A stretch of DNA of 64,000 bases from Reticulitermes speratus (taxonomy: Eukaryota > Arthropoda > Insecta > Blattodea > Rhinotermitidae). The stretch's first letter is position 1, and every line of letters starts with the position of its first letter. The notes beneath the pieces are model-generated. The model did no database searches and was not told the origin of the DNA. It saw only the letters and a list, made by a program, of their open reading frames with translations. Location: positions 35,844,923 through 35,908,922 of the forward strand of contig JAJKFL010000011.1 of assembly GCA_021186555.1 (NCBI GenBank), given 5' to 3'. Shown here piece after piece: positions 32,911-44,073 of this stretch. The translations under genes were made by a program, and so were the position numbers.

Positions 32911-32973
32911 ATATTTATCAGCAGTTGTCACGCAGTTGCATTTTCATCATAAACTCAGAGGCACAACAGCAAG
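32911..32973 (+). CDS. IR exon 1, copy G2, 3' part
   Basis: Continues the interrupted exon: the ATAT duplicate, then YQQLSRSCIFIINSEAQQQ and the GGTGAG donor (GT at 32974). It matches the same stretch of G1, G3 and P2. Confidence 0.85.
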
Positions 32974-33399
32974 GTGAGAATTAATTTTGTTGTTACTTCC
33001 GGAAGTCATATGGAATTAGTGAGCAGAAATTTACTTACAAAATTATGGAGAATTCTGCATAATGATGCATAAAAATTATAACTTTTCAAATAGTTATTTA
33101 TACTTTTCAGGAAAAGTGTTTAAATATATAATAACTCGTAATATAAACCAATTCAATGTAAGATAATATGTTAATTTACAATCGAATAAACTGAAATAAA
33201 TTACATGTGTACATTTAAGTACATTACACTTTACTAATTAGTGCACTCCTGTATCTATATCGTATATCATTTATTTAATCACACGATTCATACCGTATAT
33301 TAATATTATAACAGAACTGTGAAAAACACATCAGACGTCGCATCAGTGCTTTAATACGCACCTACTTTATATTCACTTTTGTAATAACTAATTAAATAA

Positions 33400-33960
33400 C
33401 CAAAGAGAAATTTAACTAAGTGACTCCACAGAGAAGAATCCTTTATGAAAAGCTAATAGTTCCTCAACTGGTCAAGAAATTCCCCGGAATCTATGGAACC
33501 CACAGATTCATTAACACTTACAAAAGGAAAGGCCATTTGTCGTAACCTAAGCCAGATGGATCGAGTCCCTACACACTCACACATTCTGTAGCTCAAAGAT
33601 CCATTTTAAAATTATCTTCCCATCTACTCATAAGAATTCCAAGTGGTCGCTTTCCCTCGGGCTTCCACACCAAATCCTATATGCACTTCTCCTCTACCCC
33701 ATACATCCACATGGGCCGCCCATCTCATCATTCTTCGTTTGAGACTTCAAATAATATTTGTTGAGGTCACGACGTTCCTCGATATGCCACCTCCTCCATC
33801 TCCTGTTACCTCGTATTTCTTGGTCCTATTTCCTCATCACCCTATTCTGAAGCCCCTCTGCCTATGATCCTCAGTCAATGTGATGCACCAAGTTTCACAC
33901 CCACACAAAACAACGTGCAAAATTTTTGTGTATTGTAAATTTTCTATTTCTGGTTAGCCA
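33400..33960 (-). repeat. Old reverse-transcriptase-derived repeat in G2 intron 1
   Basis: Paralogous to 1248-2350 and to the inverted 58440-58990. It shares GACTCCACAGAG, GGTCAAGAAATT and the CTTTCCCTC stretch. Frames are broken. Confidence 0.5.
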
Positions 33961-34072
33961 ACTGGAAGAAAAAGAATTCTGAAAGAAATATAGCAGGCAT
34001 ATCCTGGGTCTAATGTGCTTTTAAATCTGGAATATCGCTTATGTAATATAATATGTAATTAATGCATTTCAG

Positions 34073-34242
34073 GTTTTGGAGCTACAATATTGATGCAGAA
34101 ACTTCGCAAGTATTTATTATATGAATATGTTCCTATTATGGAGAAGACATTCGGAAGTGGCACCAGAGAGAGCTGCGTCGCTCAGCGGTCAATATACGTC
34201 ATACTCAGTGGGAACGAAGAAATAAGAAGACATATAAATCAG
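34073..34242 (+). CDS. IR exon 2, copy G2
   Basis: An intact 170-nt exon. It reads GATILMQKLRKYLLYEYVPI, then MEKTFGSGTRESCVAQRSIY and VILSGNEE. It has acceptor TTTCAG and donor GTTAGA, enters in phase 1 and leaves in phase 0. It belongs to the divergent IR N-terminal region, with no enzymatic motif. Confidence 0.85.
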
Positions 34243-34611
34243 GTTAGAATGTACTGACATACTTGTTGTCAGCTAAAATGTATAAGTGTCTTGTAATAGG
34301 AGGTATATTTTTCAAAATAATTTATACATTTGACATTTTTTTAAATCCTCTCTAAATGCAAAAATTGAACACTGCTCTAAAGAAAAGAGGCTACAGTTAT
34401 AAAATATTTTTGTGATGAATTCTCACATCTCTGAACTAAGATCTGTGACATCACCAGGCAACTGCAGCTTTATATTATAAATTTAGTGGTCACAGTGTAT
34501 TGGTAAATTATTTCAGCTCATATGCTTCTTCGGTTCAGACGCCATTGCAAATAAAGAATAGTAATTACTTACCCATACGCCATTAAGCTGTGACGTTTCC
34601 CACTACCCTAC

Positions 34612-34614
34612 TCT

Positions 34615-34649
<35 letters not shown>

Positions 34650-34900
34650 TTACAGCAATTCTCTTCTTGAAAATAATATTTCCTCGCATTTTATGGTAAA
34701 CGAAATTTATTACCGTGTTCACAAAACCCTCCATTGTTGTCTATCCTGGGACGTATCAATCCAGTCCAGACCTCCCCAACAGATTTATTTGAAATCCATC
34801 TTAATATTATCAGTCCATTTAAGCCTAAGTTTAGCACGCGTTCTATTCTCATTCCGGATTTCGAATAAAGCAATATTTAAAACTTCCTCTTCCCCATAAG
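34612..34900 (-). repeat. Reverse transcriptase remnant with (TAAC)n tail in G2 intron 2
   Basis: An antisense non-LTR remnant paralogous to 3229-3530. Its 3' edge is a tetranucleotide array of about eight TAAC units (34615-34648, GTTA on the element strand). A similar short array borders the related repeat at 40181-40203. Tetranucleotide tails are typical of some non-LTR elements. Confidence 0.6.
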
Positions 34901-35283
34901 TTACACAAGCCAGGAAATTTAAATTCTTCTTTATTTTATTAACAGAATATTACTTTGTTTTACGTAACTGTATTTAACATAACAAGTAAGTTTACTGTGA
35001 ATTCCGTCAGAGGTATTTAACGAAAAATACTCTCAGTTCACAGAATAATTCATTTTCCGAAACAGTATCAGATATTCAAAATCAAAATGCGTAATGTCAG
35101 AAAAGCTTATATACAAGAGGAAAAGAAAATGTTGCATAATTTCCTATGGATTATTTTTAAAAAATTAATTTATCTTTAAATATAAACTGTTCACAGACCA
35201 TATATATTCACAAAATATGCGCTTAAATTAAAAGAATCAAGTATTTCTTGCAATAAAAGAAAACACAAAATTCTAACTTACAG

Positions 35284-35586
35284 GAATTTTTAGATCCTTA
35301 TTCATCTAAAGCCATCTGGCTGCTGTTCCTGGACAGCAACACGTCCCTGGAGCAGTTCTTCACTGACATCAACATTCCTTTCGACTGCCAGTTCCTGGTG
35401 GCTCAGCCACAAGGTGACCACGTCGTCGTGCTGACCGAAGTGTACCGTGTTAGCCCCACACTTCCGCTGCAGACATACCGTTTTGGTAACTGGACTGCTG
35501 GTGGCGGCCTCACCTGGCCCTCACAGGGCCTCTACAGAAGAAGAAACAACCTACAGGGGCATTTCATTCGGGCCACTGGCCGAAAT
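35284..35586 (+). CDS. IR exon 3, copy G2
   Basis: An open exon from acceptor TTACAG. It reads SSKAIWLLFLDSNTSLEQFF, VVVLTEVYRVSPTLPLQTYR, and LTWPSQGLYRRRNNLQGHFI then RATGRN before a probable GTATGC donor at 35587. The RRR.NLQG..IRATG stretch is the conserved IR entry into ligand-binding lobe S1. A read-through frame continues to a stop at 35634, so the exact 3' end is inferred from phase with exon 4. Confidence 0.8.
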
Positions 35587-36432
35587 GTATGCAGAAACCT
35601 GTGTTACATTGTCAATTATATTTCAACATTGTGAACAAAACCGATCCAGAGAGCTTTTACGGGGGTTTGAATACAAAGCTGCATGTTGCACTATATACAA
35701 TGGGCAGAAAAATGGAAATTGAATATATTTGACATAAGGGGCTGGAAATTTCGGAAGAGTTTATTTCCAGCTTTATTGACATATTGATTACTGATTCTGC
35801 ATTAAAAGCTCCACAAACTCTAAATATTCCCATTTATTCATTTGAAAGTCATTGCTTGTAACTTCAGAAGACACACAATACCTACATCTCTTCACACATG
35901 TGCTTCCATTCGTCGTATAAAACAGAAAATTTGACGTGTGTTTCAGTTGTATCCCTCGAGTTGCTTATGCTATCTGCCCGCCATCCTTGCAAAAAATATT
36001 TTTCAAAATAACAAAAAATGTTTTTGTCTGAAGATTACTTCTTGCTATATGTTATATAATGTTTCGTTAGTTGTGGTATTTTACCTATGGTAGTTGAAAC
36101 AGCAAAGATCTCGTATAATTTACCTAACTGTCAGCATGCTAATTTTTATTCTGCACAAACTCATAAAGATTCTTCACGTCTTTTGTTCGAGTTCACTAAA
36201 TGCAGCACTTTATTCAACATTCAACGACCCTATATTCTTCCACATAACACCCGAGTTGTTTTTACAAAATGTACATAAAAAGGACGACTTTATCTCTAAA
36301 CACGCTTAACAGAGTGGTTTAAGTGATTAGAATTCAGGGTCTTTCCTCAACTTTGGTACTGCTTGTTTAAATATTATACTGATAAACTTAAAATATTGGC
36401 CATGAAGCCAGATAAGAAGATCGGAGTATACG

Positions 36433-36612
36433 TGTAGCATACATGGAAGGGAAGGGTAAATGTATAAGTTTAGCATACATGGAAGGGAAGGGTAAATGTA
36501 TAAGTGTAGCATACATGGAAGGGAAGGGTAAATGCATACGTGTAGCATACATGGAAGGGAAGGGTAAATGCATACGTGTAGCGTACATGGAAGGGAAGGG
36601 TAAATGTATACG
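36433..36612. repeat. 36-bp tandem repeat, five copies, in G2 intron 3
   Basis: Five nearly identical units starting TAGCATACATGGAAGGGAAG (at 36435, 36471, 36507, 36543, 36579). Because 36 is a multiple of three the array is open in frames on both strands, so the apparent ORFs there (such as the repeated YMEGKGKCI reading) are not genes. Confidence 0.9.
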
Positions 36613-36979
36613 CATTCCTTTCCTAATATTTCAAATTAAGCAGCCGTTATTAACACATGAGAGAAAAAGATTTGTTACAAGGATTTCATTCTGTAATATT
36701 GACACGAATAAGTAACGAAGTCTATGAAATACAACAGCATATTAACACCTAACATTTCCTCGCCAAATCAAGAAATTAAACGACAGTAAATGAAACTGAG
36801 GCTCATTACCACATTCATAAAATTCCACCAATGGAAACAGCACTAAGAGCCTTAATATCCTCGATACGTATTAACCAGCTATGGTAATACTGAATGATAA
36901 TGTGTGTGGTACATATAAATACCAATGACATCTTAAAGGTCAATACAAATAATGTGTACATTAGTGATGTTATTTTCAG

Positions 36980-37035
36980 CATGCATCATATGAGCAAGAA
37001 CTATGGGCCACGCTGGCGGACTTAATAAATGTAAC
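36980..37035 (+). CDS. IR exon 4, copy G2: start of ligand-binding lobe S1
   Basis: A 56-nt exon between TTTTCAG and GTAAGT. It reads HASYEQELWATLADLINVT, the canonical IR S1 helix (YE..LW..L...LN.T). It enters in phase 0 and leaves in phase 2, as in G1. Confidence 0.8.
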
Positions 37036-37079
37036 GTAAGTAACTATATTTTATTCTAATAAACAAAATTTCTGGTAGA

Positions 37080-37195
37080 GAAATAGGAATATAAAATATA
37101 AAATAAAATAAAAAATAATGTAATATAAATATATAATATAATAATATAATATAAATATACAATATAATATAAATAAAATATAAAATAATTAAAGG
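37080..37195. repeat. AT-only low-complexity tract in G2 intron 4
   Basis: About 115 bases of irregular ATAAAATATA-type repeats. No coding content; probably a slippage-derived tract. Confidence 0.85.
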
Positions 37196-37564
37196 GAGAA
37201 GGGAGGATAGTATAATGAAGGCCTAGTGACCTCACACTTGTTAAACTGAAGAAAAGTCACACAGCGTGAGGAAAATGTAACTCTCAGGAATTAGTACTCT
37301 GTGTATTAAATTTGTGATGATAAAATTCGGTTTATAAAACCAAAAAGAAAAAGTTCTGTACACGTTCAATTTATTTGCTTATAAAAACAGAAATCGTCAG
37401 AAATACCTCTACAGTACACAACGTTTTCAGTCCTCTGTAATGAAAAATTTAAAATTGCTTTGACCCTTCCTATAGAAATAATAATACCACGAATAATAAA
37501 ATACAATAAAATGCAAAAAAAAAAAAAAATGAAAATGTTGCGTAGTATAATTTGTAGACAACTG

Positions 37565-37768
37565 ACAGCAATATTAATTCCTCTTACTTGTCGTCAGTAC
37601 TGTGTTTCACGACGTGGAATCATATGGCCAGATGTCTGCTAACTGGACCGGGGATAGAATGGTGGCGCTTGTAGGCAGTGGGGCGGCAGACATTGGTATC
37701 GGAATCTTCGTAATGACGAAGGAGAGGTCTGAAGTTGTGTGCTTCACAGTTGCACTAGGATACGGAAG
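37565..37768 (+). CDS. IR exon 5, copy G2: ligand-binding lobe S1 (5' end uncertain)
   Basis: Reads VVSTVFHDVESYGQMSANWT, then ALVGSGAADIGIGIFVMTKE and RSEVVCFTVALGYGR before a GTAAGA donor at 37769, phase 2. It aligns with G1 exon 5. Upstream in the same frame a TAA occurs shortly before LLLVVST, and no acceptor gives the expected phase. There may be a small lesion at the exon start or an unusual boundary shared with G1. Confidence 0.7.
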
Positions 37769-38467
37769 GTAAGAGAAACTGGTTAATTTATCTGTTCACA
37801 TTAGATATGAACTTACTCTGTTTAGCGTAAGGAGTTGATGTTCTCCGAATGTCCTATATTCCTCTCCAAGACTTCTTTGTTAATTTGAGAAGAATAACGG
37901 TGTTTGAACTCTTCCAAGATTTCTTTGGCCAAAAATGTTCCAACAGAAATGAGGCTCTACTTTTTATAATTTCTGTTAGTCACTACGAAAAATTTCCACC
38001 ACTATTCCATTACAGAATTGTAAAAGTTTTCGGTTTTCACAGCTATGAGAAACAAACCTGACGTTCTGCGTGGTACAGTGTGGAATCACGGGTGGTTATT
38101 AACATTCTGAGGATCATGCTGTTGAAATGTACAACGAGCCTGCACAGGGAGGGCGCGCGTTTCGACAAAAATTTTTACCACCGACAGAAGTACAACATAT
38201 CATAATACAGAAATAACAAATCACTCAATCAGTACACTGCGGTACCTTAAATATATGAAAACAAATGTTTCATTCTTATTATGCGCTCAATAATTTCGTT
38301 CGACAATTTGTCATTAAAAGTAAGCATATCAGAAGTTAGTGACGTCACACATTTAAATCATAAGAGTAAATTTTTCTTACAGCAAGACACCGCGTCTTTA
38401 CGTGTAAGCATACCTGATAATAGTGACGTCACACAATTAGAATCATAACATCAAATTTGCCTTCCAG

Positions 38468-38679
38468 CGATAAGGTGTATATACGTCCACCCAACAGCTT
38501 CGACATGGCATGGCATCGCTACGTAGCGCCTTTCACCTACGGCTTGTGGCTAGCCGTGGCCATCGCTTTCTGTGCCCTAAGTGTCTGTCTGGCACTCACC
38601 AACTACGGCCATGACAGGAACCAAGGCCTCACTGCGCCAGCCGTGTTATTCTACATTCAAGCGTGTTTCTGTCAGCAAG
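38468..38679 (+). CDS. IR exon 6, copy G2: M1 helix and pore approach
   Basis: An intact 212-nt exon. It reads VYIRPPNSFDMAWHRYVAPF, the M1 helix LWLAVAIAFCALSVCLALTN, then a cytosolic linker and VLFYIQACFCQQG entering the pore. It leaves in phase 1 into exon 7. This shows what G1 lost in its 5-bp deletion. Confidence 0.88.
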
Positions 38680-40189
38680 GTCAGACCGTTAAATACAGTT
38701 TTTAGCCTTCCTACTTTGTGTATATTTCTTCTGTTTTATTCCTATAATATAATTTCAATTTTTCTCCCTTACGCTTAAATCTATTCTTTCAGTTTTCCGT
38801 ATCTTCCCTTCCTTTCCATTCTTGAAAAGGATTACTGACAATATCTGATCCCTCATTAATTTGGTCCCTTTAATTCCCTATATATCTTCCTTCAATTCGC
38901 TTAAAGATGAGTTTGCGTGGTCTCCATTATTATGGGCTGGTACGATGTGTCATTTTGTTAGTAGTTTCCGAAGTTTAGTAGGATTGTAGTGTTTTTATGT
39001 TCAATGACAAACATTCAAATAAATTCTGTTGACATGACTGTAAAGGCAGTAACTAAATTTGACAACTTTGTAAGTATTTGCCTCTAACAACAGCATTATG
39101 CAAAACAGAATGCGACTTCGCCAACACAGATCAAAGAACACGAAATCACGCACTGAGTTATATGCTCGTTAATATAAATCTTTCAGCAACCTTTCAATAT
39201 AATAATGCTACCACATAAAAGGCTAATATTTTAAATTGAGTTCTTAAATTTTTAAATTTATATATATATATCACATGGACTCAATGTACACCTAATTTCA
39301 AGGAGTAGGTTATGCTATTCAGTTAATATGAAGCTGCTGTTAAGGAATCTACAATTCCTTTGCATTTCAGAATATACAGACGCTACCCTGTATATTCAGC
39401 ATATAAAATCTACAGTACTCGTACATGTGCCCACATTATTCTGAAGAACCATTTCAGTATACTTTACCTATGTACGCTTTAGCATATTAAGAGATTCATA
39501 ACTTTTAGCTTTAGGAAAAAAATAATATTTTCCTGTCTTCCAAATGTACAAAGCATAAAGTCTCTCATCACGTTGTCTTTTTCGAAAAAATTACTAATGA
39601 ATATTTCACAGTACTTGACTCCCTTTAATATATTCCCTCATGTCCAAACTTGTAAATCGTGAAACAAATTCTCACGTACTTTCAATGTAATAACACGCAT
39701 TACGCACACAAAAAAGTCAAAGTAATTTTTGTAAATACTTGCTGCGTACACAAACTCAAAGTTCATTTTTTATTTTATGTTATGTTAAATTTTCCCCATT
39801 CGGTCACAACATACTGAATGCTTTTCGAGAGCATGACAAATAAATCTGTATCTTAAACAAACAAATATGTGAATAATATTGCTAAAATACAAAACGATGC
39901 AGATATATCTGTTTTCATATGTTAGTCACAATCATGGTGTATACGCACATACAGTTACATTTTAAAATAAGCTATATAATAATTAAGCAAAATTCCTAAC
40001 AGAAGGTAAAACCAATGCTGTTTTTCTAATTCGTTATGAAAAAAATGCATACTTGCAGTTACTCAGTTCGTTACCTCATTGGTATTGTGGCGATACAGGG
40101 TTTTTCGGCGCAGAGAACCTTTAATCGGCTGTAACACGCAAGGGCCCAATCGAAATTAGACAATGTTAAAATCCAGAACTAACTAACTA

Positions 40190-41740
40190 ATTAACTAACT
40201 AACTCCATGCACAAGAGTCCTTGTTGAAAAGCTAGCAAGTCGTCAACTAGTCAAGAAATTTCCCTCATTTTAACGAACCCGAAAGTTCATTACCGCATTC
40301 ACAACTGTCCGCCACCTGTCCCTATCCTCAGCCATATCAACCCAGTCCATGCCTCTCCCATCTCACTTTTAAAAGATCCATTTTAATATTATCCTCCCAT
40401 CTACGCCTGAGTTTTCCAAGTGGTCTCCTTTCCTCAGATCTCCCCACCCTCAGCTTATGTTCCTCCCTCATTGTGAGAGTCCAAGTCTCACACCCATATA
40501 AAACAACAGGTTACTTACTTTACTTATCGTGTCCGGACATTAAATTAAAGATTTTTTGCCCAGTATTGGACTACGTCAATTTTTTTTTGTTTGCAAGCCA
40601 TAAATCATCGAGGGTGCATTTCTGGGGGCAGTCCCTGCATGACAGGAGATGTCCCATATCTTGTACATCTCCACAGCCACAATATAGTTCGCCAGCGTCT
40701 GTTTTGCCCCATTTCACCATATTTGTTTTTACTGGTGCCACCCTTGTTCTAATGCGGTTAAGAGATTTCCAAGTTCTAAAATCAAGGAGGTGGCCGATAG
40801 GGCAAATCTGGGTAAGGGGGAAGTCTTCAGGTGGTTCAACTTGCACTGTTCCGAGGAAGCTATTCCGCGATTTTAATCTTCTCTGTCGTGTTCTGGCTCC
40901 GTAGATTGCGTGTCGCTCATCGACAGTTTGTTTGATTTTCTCTATGTGTTCCGCTGCCTTCTGACGAGATGTAGGAGCTGCGAAGCCTGCCGCTCTATAG
41001 AGGTTTTGCAATGGCGTTGGTTTCATACATCCTGTCACTATCCTACATGTCTCGTTGAGCGCCGTGTCGACTTGCTTGGTATGGGCAGATCTATTCCAAA
41101 CAGGACATGCGTATTGTGCAGTTGAAAGCAAAGTTCTTGTGCAGTTAGTCGGAGAACGTTAGTGTTTGCTCCCCATCAACTTCCCGTAAGCTTTCTAAGA
41201 AGTTTGTTTCTCGCTGTTATCTTCTGTCTTGTTTTGATGCAATGGTGCCTATAGGTTAAAGACCGGTCCAGGGTAATTCCAAGATATTTAGGCTGGTCAG
41301 TGTGGTCCAAGGTGCTTCCGTTCCATAAGACATGTAGTTTTCGCTTAGCTTCTGTTGTACGGAGTAGGAAATCGCATACTTCTGTTTTGGAAGGGTTGGG
41401 TCTTAGGGAGTTCTCGTCGTAGTAGGCAGATATAGCTTTAAGAGCGCTTTTAAGTTTTAAAACAACGGGTAATATTATAGTTCTTTATGTCTCAATCTTT
41501 GTATTTTTGGATAGCAAACTGGAAGAAAGAAGATCTTGCACCGAATGATAACAAGCATTCCCCAACTTCAATCTTCTCTTAATATCTTCCTGAATGGAAT
41601 TTCGATTTGTTAGGGTTGTTCCCAAATATTTGAACTATTCCACCCTTTCAAAGGATTTATTATCTAACTTAATGTTGGAATTTTGTCTTCATTCAGCTTC
41701 CGAGATATGACCATGTACTTAGTTTTCTCAGAACAGTGTC
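40190..41740 (-). repeat. Old reverse-transcriptase-derived repeat in G2 intron 6, split by a younger element
   Basis: Left half (40190-40511) and right half (41458-41740) form one copy of the same old repeat seen in intron 1, sharing the CCATCTACGCC and TCTCACACCCATATAAAAC boundary. The younger non-LTR insertion (40512-41457) sits between them. The rest of intron 6 (38680-40189) is AT-rich, with nothing I recognise. Confidence 0.55.
40512..41457 (-). mobile_element. 5'-truncated non-LTR retrotransposon (Jockey-like RT C-terminus)
   Basis: The minus strand encodes the distal part of a non-LTR reverse transcriptase ORF: PSKTEVCDFLLRTTEAKRKL, DQPKYLGITLDRSLTYRHHC, a stop, then AQYACPVWNRSAHTKQVDTA and RIVTGCMKPTPLQNLYRAAG. 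It ends in a cysteine/histidine-containing tail (YCGCGDVQDMGHLLSC). It is flanked by a 13-bp target duplication, TAAAACAACAGGT (40499-40511) and TAAAACAACGGGT (41458-41470). The short TAAGTA-rich repeat at its 3' end fits a non-LTR tail. Confidence 0.85.
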
Positions 41741-41782
41741 TTTAAAAACTGTTAAATAAATTGAACTCCTCATGTGTCGCAG

Positions 41783-42000
41783 GTCAGCCTGATGAAGTCA
41801 ACATCACATCTCGCCGAATCGTAATCTTCACATCACATGTGACGTCACTAGTGCTAATGGCTGCATTTTCGGCGTTTCTGATCTCAAGCCTGGCTGTGCA
41901 GCCACGAGATCTGCCGTTCACAGACCTTCAGGGACTTCTGCACGACGGTTCCTACAAGCTGGGTGTCGTGGAGGATAGCTTCATCTTCAATCTGTTTGCT
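41783..42000 (+). CDS. IR exon 7, copy G2: M2 helix and start of S2
   Basis: An intact 218-nt exon. It reads ITSRRIVIFTSHVTSLVLMA, AFSAFLISSLAVQPRDLPFT and DLQGLLHDGSYKLGVVEDSF. It covers the M2 gating helix and the first part of lobe S2. Donor GTATGA at 42001, phase 0. Confidence 0.88.
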
Positions 42001-42742
42001 GTATGATGAACAAATTAGTTGTGACCAGATTACTTGTTAGCAGCTGGTTTTGGTGTGAAGGGTGCAAGATCTTAAGAGAATAATAGTGCAATAATAAGCG
42101 GTATTGATTCGGCTGTTACGTCACAACTGACTTAAATGTTGAATGTGTCCTTATCACAATAAACATTTCTGAAAGATATAATCATATATCTGGCTGTTCC
42201 GACGTAATTCTATCAGCGGCCACGCCAAACCAACTACAGCCACATACAGTGAAAGGGAGCTCAGCTAACAAGTAATCTGTTCGCAACAGTATCTATATGT
42301 AATAGCAATCCACAGTGTTCAAGAATGTAATTTATATGCTCTTCTCTTAACCTTCCAAATATAAAAAATGTTGAGCCTGTTTCACATAAAACATATCAGG
42401 TATCAGCAAAATTTACTAAATTCTAGAAGGCACCTCAAAATTCTAGGCGCCGGAAGATTAACATGGAACATGTTCCAAACTGAAGACCAACAAATATTAG
42501 GTGCCACTGTACAAAATAGAGCCGCCAGTGTTATGTGCACTTCTTCTGGATGTATGTGTTATTTGTAATTCTGAAAATGAACAGCGATTATTCCCCTAAC
42601 AATGACCATAGCCTCGACAAAGCTAGTCTTCATCCCAGCCTTGTTGGTAAACACACTGAAGAGTTTCCCTGTAGCCAAACGGCAGTTCATATACGTCAAG
42701 AAAATCATTCAGTTAACGACAAAAAAGTCTTTCTTTTTTCAG

Positions 42743-42999
42743 AGGGCCACTGAAGGAACTGAGAGCGCTGTGTATAAAAAGCTGATAGCGCCATTCAAGA
42801 ACGACATGCCTGTCTCGGATCTGGACGGTTTAAGACGGGTCTGTGATGATCACAATTATGCTTATATCGGCTTACTCGACAAACATGATTTACTGAAGCT
42901 GTCTTGTCATGTTGTGCCGCTTCCTGAAACTTTCCATACTTTACCAGCGGCCTATATAATCTCCAAGAACAACCCTTACAGAGGGCTCATCAACTGGAG
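42743..42999 (+). CDS. IR exon 8, copy G2: ligand-binding lobe S2
   Basis: Open from RATEGTESAVYKKLIAPFKN through DLDGLRRVCDDHNYAYIGLL to YIISKNNPYRGLINW. Acceptor TTTTTTCAG, donor GTGAGA at 43000, phase 2. The final LSK/ISKNNPYR..IN motif is the hallmark of the IR S2 end before M3. Confidence 0.88.
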
Positions 43000-43638
43000 G
43001 TGAGATACTAAAATACTTTTTATAGATCTATAAAGGATATTTAATTGTGAGTACCCAGCAAAACTTCCAAGAATGAAAGACATGTATATCTATTCGTAGG
43101 CCCTAATTCCTTGGTTAAGGAAATAAGATGTGTAGTCAGCTCCTAAAGTTTCTTGTGCAGAACGATCTAAGTTCAATATATGTACCTAAATAATTAATTA
43201 TCAATCGATGAAAGAGGACTTAGAGTTACCAAATTGTCAACGAATGAGGTTCACTAGCAAAACTACTTGACTAGTTTAAATCACTATACAATATTATTAT
43301 AAAACATTTAGGCCTAAACATCGACAATTAATAACATTGTCACAACTGTGATTATGTCAAACTATGAACTGCAGAGACAAAGTTCATTGTTTGTGTTCTG
43401 GAAAATCCGGGTCAAAACTTCCGCCTGATAACTAGATGCAATAGAGGTTTCTAGGTATTTTCCGTACCCACAACAAGTGACAATGCCTTCCGATACTTTA
43501 TAGTCACACTGTCTCCGAAATCCATTATTGAAAATAGTTTCTTCGTTTCATTTTATACAGTAAAGCCTTATATTTTGTGGTAAATTTTAAATATGGCGAC
43601 ATATTCAAAACTTTAATATAGTTCAATTTCCTCCACAG

Positions 43639-43906
43639 GTTAGCACAGCTTCGTGAGACAGGAATTCAGGATAGAATAGACCATCAGTATGAACCCTTAG
43701 AAGAACTTGAAGAACAACCATCTACTTTAGATGTCAGCATGGTGACAGTAGCGCCAATTTTGGTTGGGCTTGTGGCTGGATATGTAATAGGAGTCTTCAT
43801 ACTGCTGATTGAGCGGTGTGTCCATGGAAATGTATTCAAATACTGGCCACGTGAAAATAATCTAATGCGGCCCAAAAATGAATGCGGAGGTTTGGTGGAA
43901 AATTAA
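43639..43906 (+). CDS. IR exon 9, copy G2: M3 helix and C-terminal tail
   Basis: Open to TAA at 43904-43906. It reads LAQLRETGIQDRIDHQYEPL, the M3 helix MVTVAPILVGLVAGYVIGVF, and the tail LIERCVHGNVFKYWPREN. The tail is about 15 residues longer than in G1. Confidence 0.88.
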
Positions 43907-44073
43907 CGACTGCCTCAATTACTTTTGATACTTTCATCCATGCATCCATTCCTTTTTCCATGTATTTACCTAATAGTCCTGAGTAACTAACTTCATATAT
44001 CACAGTCATTCTTCAAAACCCAGCACTCCCTTAGCTAGTCCGGCCATCCCCCATAATTTGCGGAACCGCATAA

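Larger units (their letters stand above)
23087..43906 (+). pseudogene. Ionotropic receptor gene copy G2, nine exons, first exon split by a Gypsy element
   Basis: Exons: 23087-23193 plus 32915-32973 (exon 1, interrupted), 34073-34242, 35284-35586, 36980-37035, about 37565-37768, 38468-38679, 41783-42000, 42743-42999 and 43639-43906. Without the insertion the exon 1 halves total 166 nt, exactly as in G1 and G3. Exons 2-4 and 6-9 are open with matching splice phases. Exon 5 has an unresolved 5' boundary. Except for exon 5, the only clear lesion is the 9.7 kb LTR element, so this copy was probably inactivated recently. Introns also hold a 36-bp tandem repeat, an AT-rich tract and a nested non-LTR element. 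Confidence 0.85.

Noticed and set aside
23087..32973. Alternative idea that the Gypsy element lies in a non-coding spacer
   Set aside because: The flanks rejoin to a 166-nt exon of the same length and reading as in G1 and G3, so it lies inside coding sequence.
36327..36715. ORFs with repeated YMEGKGKCI or MHLPFPSMYAT peptides
   Set aside because: They come from the 36-bp intronic tandem repeat, open on both strands; not a gene.
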